DNA of 64,000 nt from Tubulanus polymorphus (Eukaryota > Nemertea > Palaeonemertea > Tubulaniformes > Tubulanidae): NCBI RefSeq assembly GCF_964204645.1, contig NC_134031.1:20891307-20955306 (forward strand), read 5' to 3'. The position numbers and the translations under genes were made by a program. Below are positions 37,845 through 51,370 of this stretch, in pieces (within the stretch, counting starts at the first letter, position 1; each line of letters begins with the position of its first letter). The notes below the pieces were generated by a model. That model did not search any database. It saw only the letters and a program-made list of their open reading frames with translations, and was not told the DNA's origin.

Positions 37845-38760
37845 CTAACATTTTAAGAAACGATATATCTCATGATTGGATTCATATTCGAAATACGATA
37901 AAGTTTGATTGTGTGAAGATTTTACGTTGCAACTTTTAAGTCGACCTTTTATACGATTTCCACAAAACGTATCAAACATTAAGAATTATTGACTGCGTCT
38001 TCTGAGGATATTCATAGTGAATATCTATGTCTCAGGTCGGCCATATGGTAATAGATAAAAGAAACAAATCCGTTTACCTACCACCCTCCCCCTGATCTTT
38101 GCACCGACTTTGGTAAACTGCTGCCCGTTCTGTCAGAGTTGCATGCAATAGAAAATATTAAAAAAACAAAAATACAAAACGAACTAAATCAAGGATGTTT
38201 TTACTGACGTAGAGATCTCCTCCTAACGACAACCACTCTCAAATTCAATTGATTTGATTTTTCAGTTTTTTTCTAGTTTTTCAATACGATTCTAAGATAC
38301 ATAATTTTATCGACTCACTTTTTTTACAAATTTAGAAACTTAATACATATTTAAGGAAGTTAGAAATATAATTAGCGATTTTTACATTTATAATATTCGC
38401 GAAGCATGTTGACGCAAACTAATAATATTATACGATTATCATTATTTTTATGTCGAAATAAATTCATTATAATTATCATCATATTAAGAATCATCATATT
38501 TTCAAATTTACTCACTCGGTTTATAATTGCATTGACGATAATATTCATATATAATTAGTTAACGACTCATGCACAGATACATACATACATACATTCAAAC
38601 AAAATCTTCATACAACACTGACGACTAGAGGAATTCCGAGACGGATCTGATATAGAATCTACAACATGCATGCTAGATTGGATGAAACATCTACCGACTG
38701 TATTGGCGGTTTGGATCTTGAAATACTCAATTATTCGATTGATAGATTAATTTTGATTTG

Positions 38761-38830
38761 ACTTGATTTGGTGTCCCTTACAAAGCCAGCACACCTGCCG
38801 AGAGCGAAACAGGGGGTTTGATTTTGAAAT
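38761..38830 (+). repeat. dispersed repeat copy, paired with 51316-51370
   Basis: Shares TTGATTT-GTGTCCC, ACACCT-CCG-GAGC-AAACAG and GGGTTTGATTTT with 51316-51370 in the same orientation. Only part of the element is recognisable; its class is unknown. Confidence 0.5.
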
Positions 38831-40430
38831 CGGAAATCGAAGTATAGATTGTGTGATCAGCGGTCGAATTTACATAGGCAGGTTGATCTGCACCCGCTTT
38901 TAAGGAAGGTGACCTTCCACCAAAATATGAAGGTCGTTTCTATCGGATAAATTAATACATCACACCGTTAACCAGATTTATCTATTTTGTATCCAAAGAT
39001 AATAATAATCGGGTATCAGAAGAGTCAGAAATAGTATTTGATATTCTGCATTCTAATGTAACCAAGTGAAACCATATTTCTATAGGGCAATAATAATCAA
39101 ATTATGGGGAATAAACCGCGGGATTCACATAGATTTGCGTAGCTACATAAATGAATAGCGTAAACGAACTAGGATTATTGACAAAACGGACAGCGTCCAT
39201 CGGAATTAATAAAACAAGGACCGTAGAGCAGCCTCCAGAGATTGGACCGGGCAATGTTCTGGGATCACGAGCGCTGATAGCGCGATGCATTTTTTTGAGT
39301 TTTTGGTAACATTCCTGACGTAGCCAAATATTGCTCCATGGTCCCTGTGTATGGATATATAAACTAAATCTTAGTTTGAACGTCCATGATTAAAGTAAAG
39401 CTTTGGTTAAGGAACAGACACACGTTAATAGCAAGCGATCTATGAGGCCGAATGTAACAATATATTACTTACAAAACTTTATTATTATCATCCGATTTTT
39501 CACTATTTACAGAAATACATGGATTTGATTGTAAAGCATTATTTTATTATCAACAATTGTTACAACGTTGCCATGGAGAATTAATTCGAACGCAAGCGTC
39601 ATGCAACAATGCGGTTTGAGGGGTGTGGTAGACCGTGGTAAATATTGAAAAAATTTCAGGTTTCCGTTAAGAATTTCCATGAAAACGAGCTCAAAATCAC
39701 AGTTTCTTACGAGAATCGCAAGGAGCCATATACTTGATCAGAGAGATCAGACATAAAACGTAAAAAGAATCGGCCGGGGGTAATATCGTTTGAGCTGTAC
39801 CAGCTGCAGCCGACAGGTGATGTTAGTAGAGACAATAAGCTAGACAAGATTTATCAAATACATACCGAGTTAAGGCTGACGACTGAATAGATGTACGGGT
39901 ATCTGATGAGGCACATGGTTGTAATGGTGAATTTCTTGAAAGTGGAAACAATATAATGATGAATATGATAATAAAACAGCAAACGTAAAAATGGATAAAA
40001 TACCGGGTATAATGTGTGAAATATATAGGATGAACATATGTAAGGGGAAATAAACAGAAAACGTAGGATGGCTGATCGGGATATTTGTGGTCATAAATAT
40101 TTTCAAATAAAGATAACGATTAATGTTGTCTACAATTTAATCGTAGACTATTCAAAATACAGTTTTAATAGTCTACGAATAAATGTCTAAAACGCCTACA
40201 ATGGAGAATATATGCGAGTAAATAAAGATGAAACAGGTATCAATCAATCTCTGTGTAAGGCTTTTTAAAAGTGTGTTCAGTTTAGATTTCAATCATGGTT
40301 ATTTTAATTCACCACGCCTTTATCAATTATGATAATAATTAATTATTTCTATATATCGATTGACTGACAAAAGAGTAGTTTTGTTCGAAGATTGTTGAAT
40401 TATTTCTAGGTTTATCATTTTTCTCAATCT

Positions 40431-40632
40431 GGGGCGGGCGCAGGAAAACCCTGTAAGCCTAACCTCGGTTAGTGGCTTATCCGTGCTTAGGCTAACCAGC
40501 TTAAAATAAGAGGCCGCACGAAGACAATAGTCAGCTAACAGCGTTTTCCTGCGCCAATCATTCTAATCTTTATGCCTTACCACAGTTTACTAACCACAGT
40601 TAGCACTAATATGGTTTTCCTGCGCCCGCCCC
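40431..40632. mobile_element. MITE with perfect 20-bp terminal inverted repeats
   Basis: The left end GGGGCGGGCGCAGGAAAACC (40431-40450) is perfectly complementary to the right end (40613-40632). An extra internal TTTTCCTGCGCC copy lies at about 40546. The 202-bp element is GC-rich and non-coding. Perfect ends suggest recent movement. No target duplication is evident (flanks ATCT and TGGT). Confidence 0.75.
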
Positions 40633-43600
40633 TGGTTACCCCTTAACTTTAATATCTGATTCATATTCATAAAACTTTTATATTCATCAATTTCAAGTTT
40701 TAATGCGAATGGGTAAAAACGAAAGAAAACTTGAACTGGATTGGTAAAGAATGGGACAACTTATTCCCAAGAAGTTGTTTTTCAACGTCTAGGGGTCATT
40801 AGTACTATAGAATCTATGAACTTTATGTCATATCGTTGCTAAGGGTTTCATAGGATGATCGAAAAAAATGTGCCCTCGACATGTCCTGCAGGATATCATA
40901 GAAAGTTTCCTTTCGACAGGCTTCAGGAAAATACCTTTTTGCATTTGGACATTGATTGTAAGTAAACCCTTACTCACGACGGAATCTGGCATACCGAAAT
41001 GAATATTTGATTAATAAGTAAGAAAAAAAATATCGAAATGTCAACGTAAATAATGAAACAGCTAGAGTCGTTTGGCAGCCGCGACGAACACATACAACCA
41101 ACCAATCGTGTATGTAAATATAACTCGCGTTCACTGGATGCATGAAGCTTTTACGCCTGAAAATTCTATATCAACCACCGCAAATTGGAATTGCATAAAT
41201 ATTCCCTGTGGAAACGGTCACATTAAAGCGTTGAGAATAATTCTATTAAATTCTCGTTATCGATCGGGAACGATGTAAATGTGAGCGGTAAAGGCCCAAT
41301 CAGCGCTGTCCGCGCACTGCTCACGCTGGCGAAAATAAAAAGAGCAAAAACTCATTAAACAAAAGCCAATAATTTACGAACTTGTACCTAATATACGCGA
41401 GAGGACAGGGATTTGCATTCGGTATTCGAGCTGACGCGTTAATCCCGAACTCTGCGCGTCGGCGAGATGCTCTAATGCAAGTGACAAATTTCAATTTGTA
41501 TTTAGCGAAAAAAAGAAGTGAATACTGGAGGAGCAAAAGTAATTTCAACGAATGTTGCCGTCGTAGGTTCAGTAATTCCATAAAATGGCACCGTAGTCAC
41601 GATCGTCTGGTGTGCTGGGAATAATGTGCCGTGGGATTTTATCAATTTTTCAATTAATCGAATTCAGTTCCGCATTCACTGATAAGACAATAATTAGATC
41701 CTACTCATTTATATCGATTCAGTAATTCATTAACAATGGGACTATTTCAGGCTCGTAACCAGCAAACTCGCTGGGGGTTCAGATTAACTCTTACAAGGTG
41801 CACGCATCGAAGCGATGTGTTTTAGTGCTCCCCGATAAATGTTCGAACATTAGATACACGGAGAAGAAATTTCACGGCAAAAACTCATCTATACACAATA
41901 TATGAACTTCAGTTAATCAAATCACCGGGCCACAAAACATTTTGAAAATGTTGCTTCAAATTTCTGAAATTTTGCCTCGAATTGAGTAAATCTAGAAGCA
42001 TATTTTAATCTTAAACTAACAAAAATGCGTCACTAATGAGTCAATTTCTTAAAATGCCCAATGAAGCTGACATCAAGGTGGAACTTTATCGATAGGATGA
42101 GGGGAGCGTGTATTTCGCAAGTGTCGTCTGCAACACGATAAGTCCCATAGAACGGGCGAACATTGAACATGTTTTAATACTTCCCTGTTTGCCTTACCTT
42201 TTTTCTACAGACGACTCTGTGTCAGCGGTCAGCTTTGTTGATGCATCTAAAAGAAATAGAAAATCGACTTGAATATTTACATTAACGCTACAATTCAACG
42301 TTCTTTATATAAGCTATTAAATTAAATCAGTTTCAGTTGGAAATTTGATTTCTATGGATCTATGGATTTGGTTACAAACAAATGAACGCGTAGGCCAAGC
42401 TATGACATTTTGATTTTTCTTTAGGGTAAAAAAATCTTTTCTCAAAACAAATCATCTGTTTATGTATTTGAAATAAATCCTCATTTTGGTTAGTTTCATT
42501 GATACGTTTCCCGGCAATTAGACAACCATAAGATTAGAAGAATTATTGACAATTGGGATGACGTTTTCTTAAAAGACCTGAATTAATAAGACGGATCGGA
42601 TTACACAACAGATTTAACAGTAGTACGTATTATGCTTCCAGGGCACTGATATAGTAATTGAGATTGATTAAACAGATAATCCGATTTACTTTTTTCGAAA
42701 TAAAACTTTTAGCCGATAACAAAATTAATTGGACAGCAATGTCATGTTTGCGTTTCGAGCAGAACCTATTCAAATCGCGCGAACATCCAATCTGAGTAGC
42801 GAAAAATCATGTTACCATCACCCGCGGGACTGCGGCGTTATGTGTTAGTTGTGAGGGAGGTGTCATCCCGTTTTGCATATCAATGAGCAATCTTTGCGGC
42901 CGATGAGTTGTTTTATTTGCTTTGATTAACCCGGGTCGACGTTCACGCTCACTAGGAAATCTATCCCGTGAGATGCAAGGTTGTGAATTTATTATGGAGG
43001 CCATTGGTTTATACGTAACCACCATCGTCTGGTTGTCGACTAGGGTTTTCGTATAGTGACAGGTCCGAATGTGTCCGTGGACGGATTGACAACGTACATG
43101 GCCCGCTGAGATACCATTCCACCACGTGATGACCTGCGGCTCCTGCAATCAATCTACTAACAGACGGTAACCAGGATTCTTTCCAACATCGTTCTTTCTG
43201 CGAAACAGCAAAACAAGAAACCGAAAAAAAACGTTTATCGACCTCTTTTATTGCCGTGCACTTTAAGCGAAATACACAAGAAACCAATGAAACCACTTCT
43301 TCATTTGCGTAACATGATTCGCTGTTTCGAAGAAAGGCGTCTGTTTTAAATTTCGCAGTGCCGTGTGCTTAAATGAACTTCCCTGGGAATAACGACTCGA
43401 AAACTACACAATCTTTATGAAGCCACTGTAAAACTGTCTATTTCCGTCAATATTAGTTCATTGTGTTTGCCAACATAAGAGGATTGACTTCCTGGTACGT
43501 CTGAAGTTCGGTTTTCAAGAACAAACATCAATTAAGTTGTTTTACTTCCAAAGAAAACGCGATTTTCCTCAGCTCTTCGACACGAATTGATTGCAGCTTT

Positions 43601-44633
43601 GAACAAGCTCGCAATTTGCAAGAAGAAAAAGAGCTTTTAGCTGCAGAACATTAGAAAATACATAAAAGATTGGCCTTCATCAAAATCAGTCGATCGTTGA
43701 AGAATATTATGCTACGGGCAAAATAATCCCGATCACATTTACTGCAGAATATAACCACCCGAAAACTGAGGATATAAAATCATGTTCTTTAAAATCTGCT
43801 ATTGTTTTATGAAGGAAATGGAGACTTTTTTACGCTTGTTTTCAAACCAAAATGCAACTATATCCGGAACTGATCTTGTGAAGCGTATCTGGGCAACTCC
43901 CAGTCGAGTCACGACATGCATCCATAGATATATCCACCATTATCTCATATCGAGAACTTTTTATCCCGGATTTCCCGAGCTTACGTCTGATGGTATTTTA
44001 TCTACCAATACCCTATAAGAAGGACGACGACATCATCTCTACACGCGTCAAACTAAACATATACATATAGGTTCTACTACTTCATTCAGGCGAGTTTTTC
44101 GTTGACATTTGGTATGGTTACCATGACACTGGTGCATGTAATCGTAGAGGATACTTCACGTGGTAATTGTTATTAAAGAGAATTTGGATTAGATTCGTTT
44201 AGAGAGTACATGTTCGGTCGAAACGATCGGTTTCAATTTATGGTCGAACACATCGCGCGGGTCGCGGCGCCATCCGGGACCAATCTTGTATTTCTGCTTC
44301 TTCAACCAGACTATATGCGAAGTTAAATCGTTATAGAACCCGCACCTCCAGAATCTAGTTTTGACTAAAGAACATGATTAGAAAGAGAAATATAGAAATA
44401 TCAAGCATTTTAATTCTGAAATTTGGTTCGGTTTTTGAATAAGGTCATCTATTTCCAATAAGTCAACGACATCGTTTGCATTTCGCAATGTCTGGATTTA
44501 TGGCGATGACGTCACGAAAGGTGTTTCGTTTACAAGATTTCCCTACTTCACGGTTCAATACGACTTTTTTAATTCTCGAAATCAGGAATCGGACGAAGGC
44601 AAACACTATTTTTTCGTTCGAATTATCGGATAT

Positions 44634-44811
<178 letters not shown>

Positions 44812-45939
44812 TTTCGATGTGCAACATTTCTACTTGTAGCCACTTGTCATTCGCTTGTCGTACAAGCACCACTCCACATCAATCTGAATATATTTTCCAC
44901 TCGAAAACTAATAGCGGTTGCAAATCGCTGAAATGTGAAATAACCTACTATTCATCTTAACCAAGAGGACTTAAATCTTATATCAGTTGAAATATGGCAA
45001 TTACGCGTATTACGTTGACGAGTGATCGCAAGCAGCTTCTCGAGCTCACAGACCGCCACGACCACTAGGCACATACATAATACAGTGATCCAGTGTACTT
45101 ACGATTAATTACTAATAAGGAAAAGGCAAAAATGAAAGGTCAATAATGTAAAAAGCGTTACACGCGAAACCGCCATTTTGGTGAATTATGACACGCTTGT
45201 ATTACATCTACGGTAGTTTCCGCTATATTGAATATTTGGTGCGATGATTTAGTTAACGCATTAGTAAAATGCCTCTGCAAACGGTATACGGATCTTTGGT
45301 GCCAAAGATAACTGGCGGGCATCGATACGCTATGGTCGTATTATCGTTATTACAACCGAGAGAAATGTCAACAGCAAAGAGAAAAACTAATTGCAACTTC
45401 AACCGCGGGTGTGCGCATCCGCGAACAATATAGTTACAACATCGCCTAATCCGGTAAAACAGAGCAGAGTGTGTTATACGTGGAAAGAGTGCATGTCTTA
45501 GGTGCATTAATAGCAAAACTAGCATTTCTGTATGAGTACTACTAGACAGGATATTTAGCATGTTCGAAGACATCGAAACGGCGGCGATTAACGATGTCAC
45601 CACGACTGAGGTATTATTCCTCGGAAAGACGAGGCGGCTGTGTTAAAACTAGTGAAGACGTGTAAATGATCGACAGTTCTGCAGCCGCCGAGACGTCTAC
45701 GGGAAATGAATGGATGCTGAATTATTCAGTCTTTCCGAACAACAATCCGATTTTGAGTCGTATTCGAAATCTGGGAGTGTACTTGGCAAACACAAATACG
45801 AAGCGAATTTAAACAGCGCTTAGATAAGTGCATTGGCCTCCATATCTACCAAGAAACATGTGAAGGTCTCCTCAGTCTATTTGGCGATTTGTGGGTGTCC
45901 CATCCTCGGTGTTAGTTATTTCTGAAGGGATAAATCCGA

Positions 45940-46072
45940 AAATATGCAATTTCCGAGACAACGAATTGTCAAATTTACAGGTTTTAACAATCTCCGCCAT
46001 GACGAAAAGGGCGACCTCAGTGGGAAGGCAGGGGTCCGGACCTCCCGAGACCACCCCATAAATCCGCCCCTG
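45940..46072 (-). repeat. dispersed hAT-like repeat, copy A
   Basis: Its reverse complement matches 50992-51130: shared AGGGGTCCGGACC, GACCACCCC, TAAATCC and GAAAAGGGC. One end (CCGCCCCTG) is hAT-like. Orientation labels are relative to copy B. Confidence 0.6.
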
Positions 46073-49000
46073 CTGACAGTGGACACGATGAATGATTTTA
46101 AACTACTTCGATTTTGCCTAATTCTCTTGACAGAATAAAATGACAAAATCATAGCGGAAAACTGCGTCGATCCTGGAGAGAGAGAGATAATCTCCAAGTT
46201 TCCGCGCTTGTAATGAGCCGCGGGATAAACACAAGGATTGTCCGGCGATCCCGAAAGTGCAGAACGGAACTGAAAGTTTACCGCTTGTGTGAAACACAAC
46301 CTCCTATCGGAATTACACAAACTGCGAATAGATTCCGCCCGTTGCAGCCATTTGCATTTTGCCGGCTACAGGCAGACGATTGAAATTTGTAACTTTCAGA
46401 TTATATTTTAGTCTCAAACACTAACGGGCAAATAAACTAGGGCTTCACGTGCAACATCAGAGAGGTAATTATGCGCCTGCCTGACGTCACATGCCTGCGT
46501 CAGATTGGACGTCAAGCGCAATCATTAAACTGAAATTGTAAAGTTACAGTTAACTGCCGGTTTGTATCCGATATGACGCGTCCGTTCACTGCCCCACAGG
46601 CGCCTACAGATGGGCTTCGATACGGTCCGTATCAACAACTCTATAGGGACTGATTCCAAGTCTATCGGTGAGTAAGCCTCTTTTACCCCTGTTTATCATT
46701 TCAAAAGTACATCATGTAGTTCCTTGTCTTATACAAACTGAAGCATATTATATTCAACGACGACTTCGGGTCAATCCATTATCTCCCGCAAAAAAAGTCT
46801 TAAGGATGAACAACATCTCGCGGCGAGAACCGAACTGTTCTGTGATACAGCGGTTTATTGTGCGATAAACGAATTATCTGAGCGTCCGTTATTATTTACA
46901 CGTGAATCTATCAATGTCGTTTCGTCTGCCTATAAAAAACACAACGTTCTCTCTGTATCAACATAATATCCAGCGATGAATCAATAAACAAGACAGGGTG
47001 ATCACATCGATATGTGATACTTTTTAATCGTCGAAATCTCATCGATAACCGGAGTCAAATTAAGAAACTGTAGGACAGTATAGGACGGGTTTAGGTTTCT
47101 CTTTGGGGCTACTATAAAAGCCCTATAAAAGACCAACATAAAATTGGATTGAGTAGTTTCAGATATAAGAGATTTGCACTCAGAGGATTTTTTTGGATAG
47201 ATTTGATCCCAACAGTCGGAACGACTACAGCGAATAGAACAATTTGTTACAAGATTTCCACTTCGAAAAGGAGTCCCGGATCGGTTCCATTTCGCGCGAT
47301 TTCAAAATTGAGACAATACAAAAATTCTGATAAATTGCAATTTCTCATAATTCGCCCAAACATAATAAGAATGTTTATCTGAAGTTTCGATTCCTTGATA
47401 GTTCAGGGATCAGTTCTCTTCATAACCGATCGTCGAAACGTCGACCGTTGCTTTCTCTGCCGATCCAAGACAAGGAATATAAGTTATTTAGTCGATTGAT
47501 AAGTTGGTCCAACTTGCCAACTTTCCAAAATCACAACTCGTACAGTGTAAACCCAGTTTAGTATTAGAGTTCCCTACGCGATGAAACATTATCTTGTGCC
47601 TCAATAAATAAGATATTTAGCATTTATACGGCCTGAATACGTCGTGTGTACAAAGTCCGCATTATCCGACCACATACACAAGTAACTCAGATTTACTAGT
47701 CGCCGTACGAGACTGGAATTCTTATTCAAAGCCTGAAATAATATCAACACATTTTGGACACCGTTTCGTCATATCATATCACAAAGTGACACCGCTATAT
47801 GTACAGTCACTTTTCACTCACAAATCACAACCAAATCTAACAAGCTTTTTATGACCACAAGTCACCGGCGAATGGTTCTCTCTTCATCAAGGTTTATGTC
47901 AGTTCAGCCTACAACAGATGACCTTGACATTTTGATCGTGCTTCGTCGTACAGACGATCGGTTTGATCCGATTGAAAATAATAATCCGAATAATTTCTTT
48001 AGGGGTCTATTGGTTGTGCGTATGATCGAGTAATCCTACACATTCAAACTAAAATGAACCATATTCAGCACAACACCGATAGTTTTGGTAGATTTGTTGG
48101 ACATATATTTCCAAGGCCTGAAAGCAAACCAATTTTCATCTTTTCAGACTATGCTATCAACGGTGTTTACGGTGTTTAATGAAGTATGATTCCGTGCTTC
48201 AACATCTATGTTTCTATTAACCATAGCCAATAAATCGCCGATACACTATAAGCCCTGCTCATACGCTCAGGTAAGATTCGCACAAGTTGGGGTCCTCACG
48301 AGACAAAAACTCATAGAAATTCCCTACAGCTGAAGTCAGGGATTTTGTGCGAAGATAAGACTATATCGAGGAGCTGTTTGACAGAAGAACAAATCGAGAG
48401 TATGAAAATAAGCGACGGCTAATTCGCAGTATTTGCAAACGGACATATTGATTGCAGTCAACGACCGACACTAGTAATTCCCCCATTGCCTCGCGCCGCG
48501 GCAATTATGTTTACCAAACGTTTTCTTACATTAAGATATTATGACAAAAATGATGACAACATGCGAGCCACCGATACAAACTGGTAAAAAAAAAACGATC
48601 AGGAAACTTCTACTGAGCCACGTTGTCGCCGATTCATTAAGTAAAATTGCCATTTATACTAATAAAGCCGCGATAACCGAGATTATATTCTCATTTTCAA
48701 TAGTAATTACCAATTAAAACATATCAGCAATTAGAGACTGCTGTATTTCAGTACTTTCAGTACTTCAGCTGACGAGATGAAGAGAAATCTCCCGTCATCA
48801 GATTTTCTTTTCTGTTCAACGAAAAAAAATCAAGGAAGTGTTCAAATTAACTCGCGAAGCATAAATTATAAATCAAATGCCAATCCCTTACCGGGTGGCG
48901 TGAAATAAACATACGTCATTCTGACGTCATCACTTTCCTGTGATGACGCCCGATTCGCGTGGGTGACTATCACAAATTCAACTTCCATGGAATGATGTTA

Positions 49001-50283
49001 TTTACCAATTTATTTACGTACTCTCGGCGTGACAATGATACTTATTACAGATTACCTTTTTACGAAACCCTTCGCCGAAGATACATGTATAAATATACAT
49101 ATATATATATATCACTGATATTTATAAACGGATTTTTTTCGGATAGTAAACGGTAGTTGAAATGGAATTCGTACTTTCAATATTTCATTAAATCAACGGT
49201 TATTGAGAAGCGGTGTTTGCGAGGAAATGAATGATAACTCGGGTGGTCGTTTGGGTTTCTTCGATAAACCCAGTTCATCGACGCAAACCATTGACGAGTA
49301 TATCGATATTATATTGCCGTCGACACTGCGATGATGGGCTTCATTGATGAATTGCCTTTTCAAACAAATTTGCTTTTAGAGCCAGTAACCGTGGTTTAGC
49401 ACAATATTCAGGGAGCGCATTATGAACATGTCCGCAAACATAAAGCGCGCGACGACGTCACGGTTTGATTCGTGTTATCGCCATAAAACCACTAATTTAG
49501 CGCAGAAAATTCAGTCCATTCTCTGCGCCGTATTGAATAGATTTTATCACCGATAAGGTTTAATCATTAATGAGAAGCCAGTGAATATTTAAGCAATCCT
49601 GTAATTGCAAAATGATACCTTGTAACGACGATCTTAAAAAACGTTTGCATTGTTCTTGTCGTAGTGGAGTTGTTCTGTATATTCAAGGTGAACGACTAAA
49701 CGGTTTTTACCAGACGATGCCCGCACGCGCTCAACTCGACAGGATACAACACAAGATATAACGGAAGTTTCGGGCGTCACGGGTTCCGCCTAATCGAATT
49801 GGATATTCTACACTTCAGACAGCAGATATCTCGTCATCACGTTGACTAAGTAAGAAACGTGCACTAAAGCACGCTTTAAACAGATAGGCTGTAACTGCGC
49901 GTGAGCCGTTCAAATATTAATAGAAAGAAAAGAAATGTATTATCTTTCACCTGCATTAGGCTTATGAGTGGAAAAGTATTGACTTAACGGATAGATTTTC
50001 ATTTGACAAGAAGAAATGTCGGCCTGAGTACCTTTTAACGAGACAATGAATATGCATACATCGGGAGTGAGTTACGTTAACGAGTTCGCAAACTATCTCA
50101 GAGATAAGTCATTTGGAAAATAAGAAACGATACATATCATAATGTGCTTATTATATATTTTCATATGTTCTCATCTAGAAGAATATTATTCTAAATTCCG
50201 TTATATGAAAATACGAAATATCACACTTAAACATAATGAAAACGATGAAAGATGATGATGATAATTATTATTATAAACATTAC

Positions 50284-50392
50284 CTTCATCTAGTTTTAAT
50301 CCGTTATCGGAATAAAAGAATCCATCTGCGGAGTTTAAAATTGTTAATGTTACAAATCCTGCAAAAATGTAACTAATTAATCCCAGCCGCAT
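50284..50392 (-). CDS. candidate signal-peptide first exon of an unidentified secreted protein
   Basis: ATG at 50392-50390 opens a short hydrophobic leader (MRLGLISYIFAGFVTLTIL) ending in small residues (NSADG), a good signal peptide with a plausible cleavage site. About a dozen polar residues follow, then the donor GAAG|GTAATG at 50284 (phase 1). Short leader exons with phase-1 donors and very long introns are common in neuropeptide and other small secreted protein genes. No downstream exon is proven. The cystine-knot exon at 31481 needs phase 2, so a direct join would be out of frame. Confidence 0.35.
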
Positions 50393-50991
50393 GATGTGTT
50401 TGATTGTTTGTGAGTTCCTTCTTCTATCTATCTCTCTCTCTCCCGACTCCGGTGCCGGTTTCTCGCCAGTGTTGTCGCGTCAAACTGGTGTAAACCGCAC
50501 CATTGTAGCACGCTGTGGATGCACGACCACGCCGCCGTGCTGATTCATCCGTTGCCACGTGACGAGGTAAATGATCCAAACACCCCCGTGAAAACTTCAT
50601 ACATATTCTCACACCGGCTCATTTGGATATAACGTGCGAATTAAAATCTAAATCTGATCAAAAGCAGCTCATCCCTAACAGCATCGACTAGCGCTACTTT
50701 TCTAAGAACATATTCAAATTTCTAAGAAAAAATTCAAATTATCACTAATATATATATAGACTGCAGGATATGTTTGCCCGGTCAAATAACAGTCAGTCTT
50801 AATATATGTATTCAAACAAATCATGTATACATTTGAAATCTATTTATATTTAAGTGAAGCATCATCGTCGATCCACTCTGGGTTATAAGAGGACGATTTC
50901 ATGTTTAATGACATTTTGGTGAGAAACTACTTTCAGCTCGGATTTGTATACGTACGATACATGATTTACAATACCATTTTCGAAGTATATA

Positions 50992-51130
50992 CGGGGTGGA
51001 TTTAGGGGGTGGTCTGGGGTCCGGACCCCTGCCTTCCCATTGAGGTGTTGCCCTTTTCGTCAAGACCGAGGTCGTTTAAAATTGAAAATCTGACTGCATA
51101 TAATTCGGGCGTATTCGAGTTTGAAATTTG
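50992..51130 (+). repeat. dispersed hAT-like repeat, copy B
   Basis: Inverted relative to copy A at 45940-46072, with which it shares GGGGTCCGGACCCC-like and CCCTTTTCGTCA blocks. The open frames over both copies (each with GPDPCLP) are repeat-derived, not genes. Confidence 0.6.
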
Positions 51131-51315
51131 GGCTCGCACCCTTGCTCTAAAATTCATAGGTGTGTCACTTGTCGCGCGCCCACGTTTTTGTATTATGTCA
51201 GATGCAGCCTTCGGTAAGTTCGTGATGTAACGATTTCAATGAAATAAAGTAATCACTTTTGTTTCATGTTGTCTCTATTTTAAATCCTTGTGATGTAAAG
51301 ATTATATTTGATCTG

Positions 51316-51370
51316 TTTTGATTTCGTGTCCCCACACCTACCGGGAGCAAAACAGCGGGTTTGATTTTAT
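51316..51370 (+). repeat. dispersed repeat copy, paired with 38761-38830
   Basis: See 38761-38830. The copy is shortened by about 10 bp after GTGTCCC. Confidence 0.5.

Noticed and set aside
45253-45603. 116-codon minus-strand frame with a hydrophobic start
   Set aside because: No coherent membrane topology or motif, and the CCGCCATTTTGG motif nearby alone does not make a promoter.
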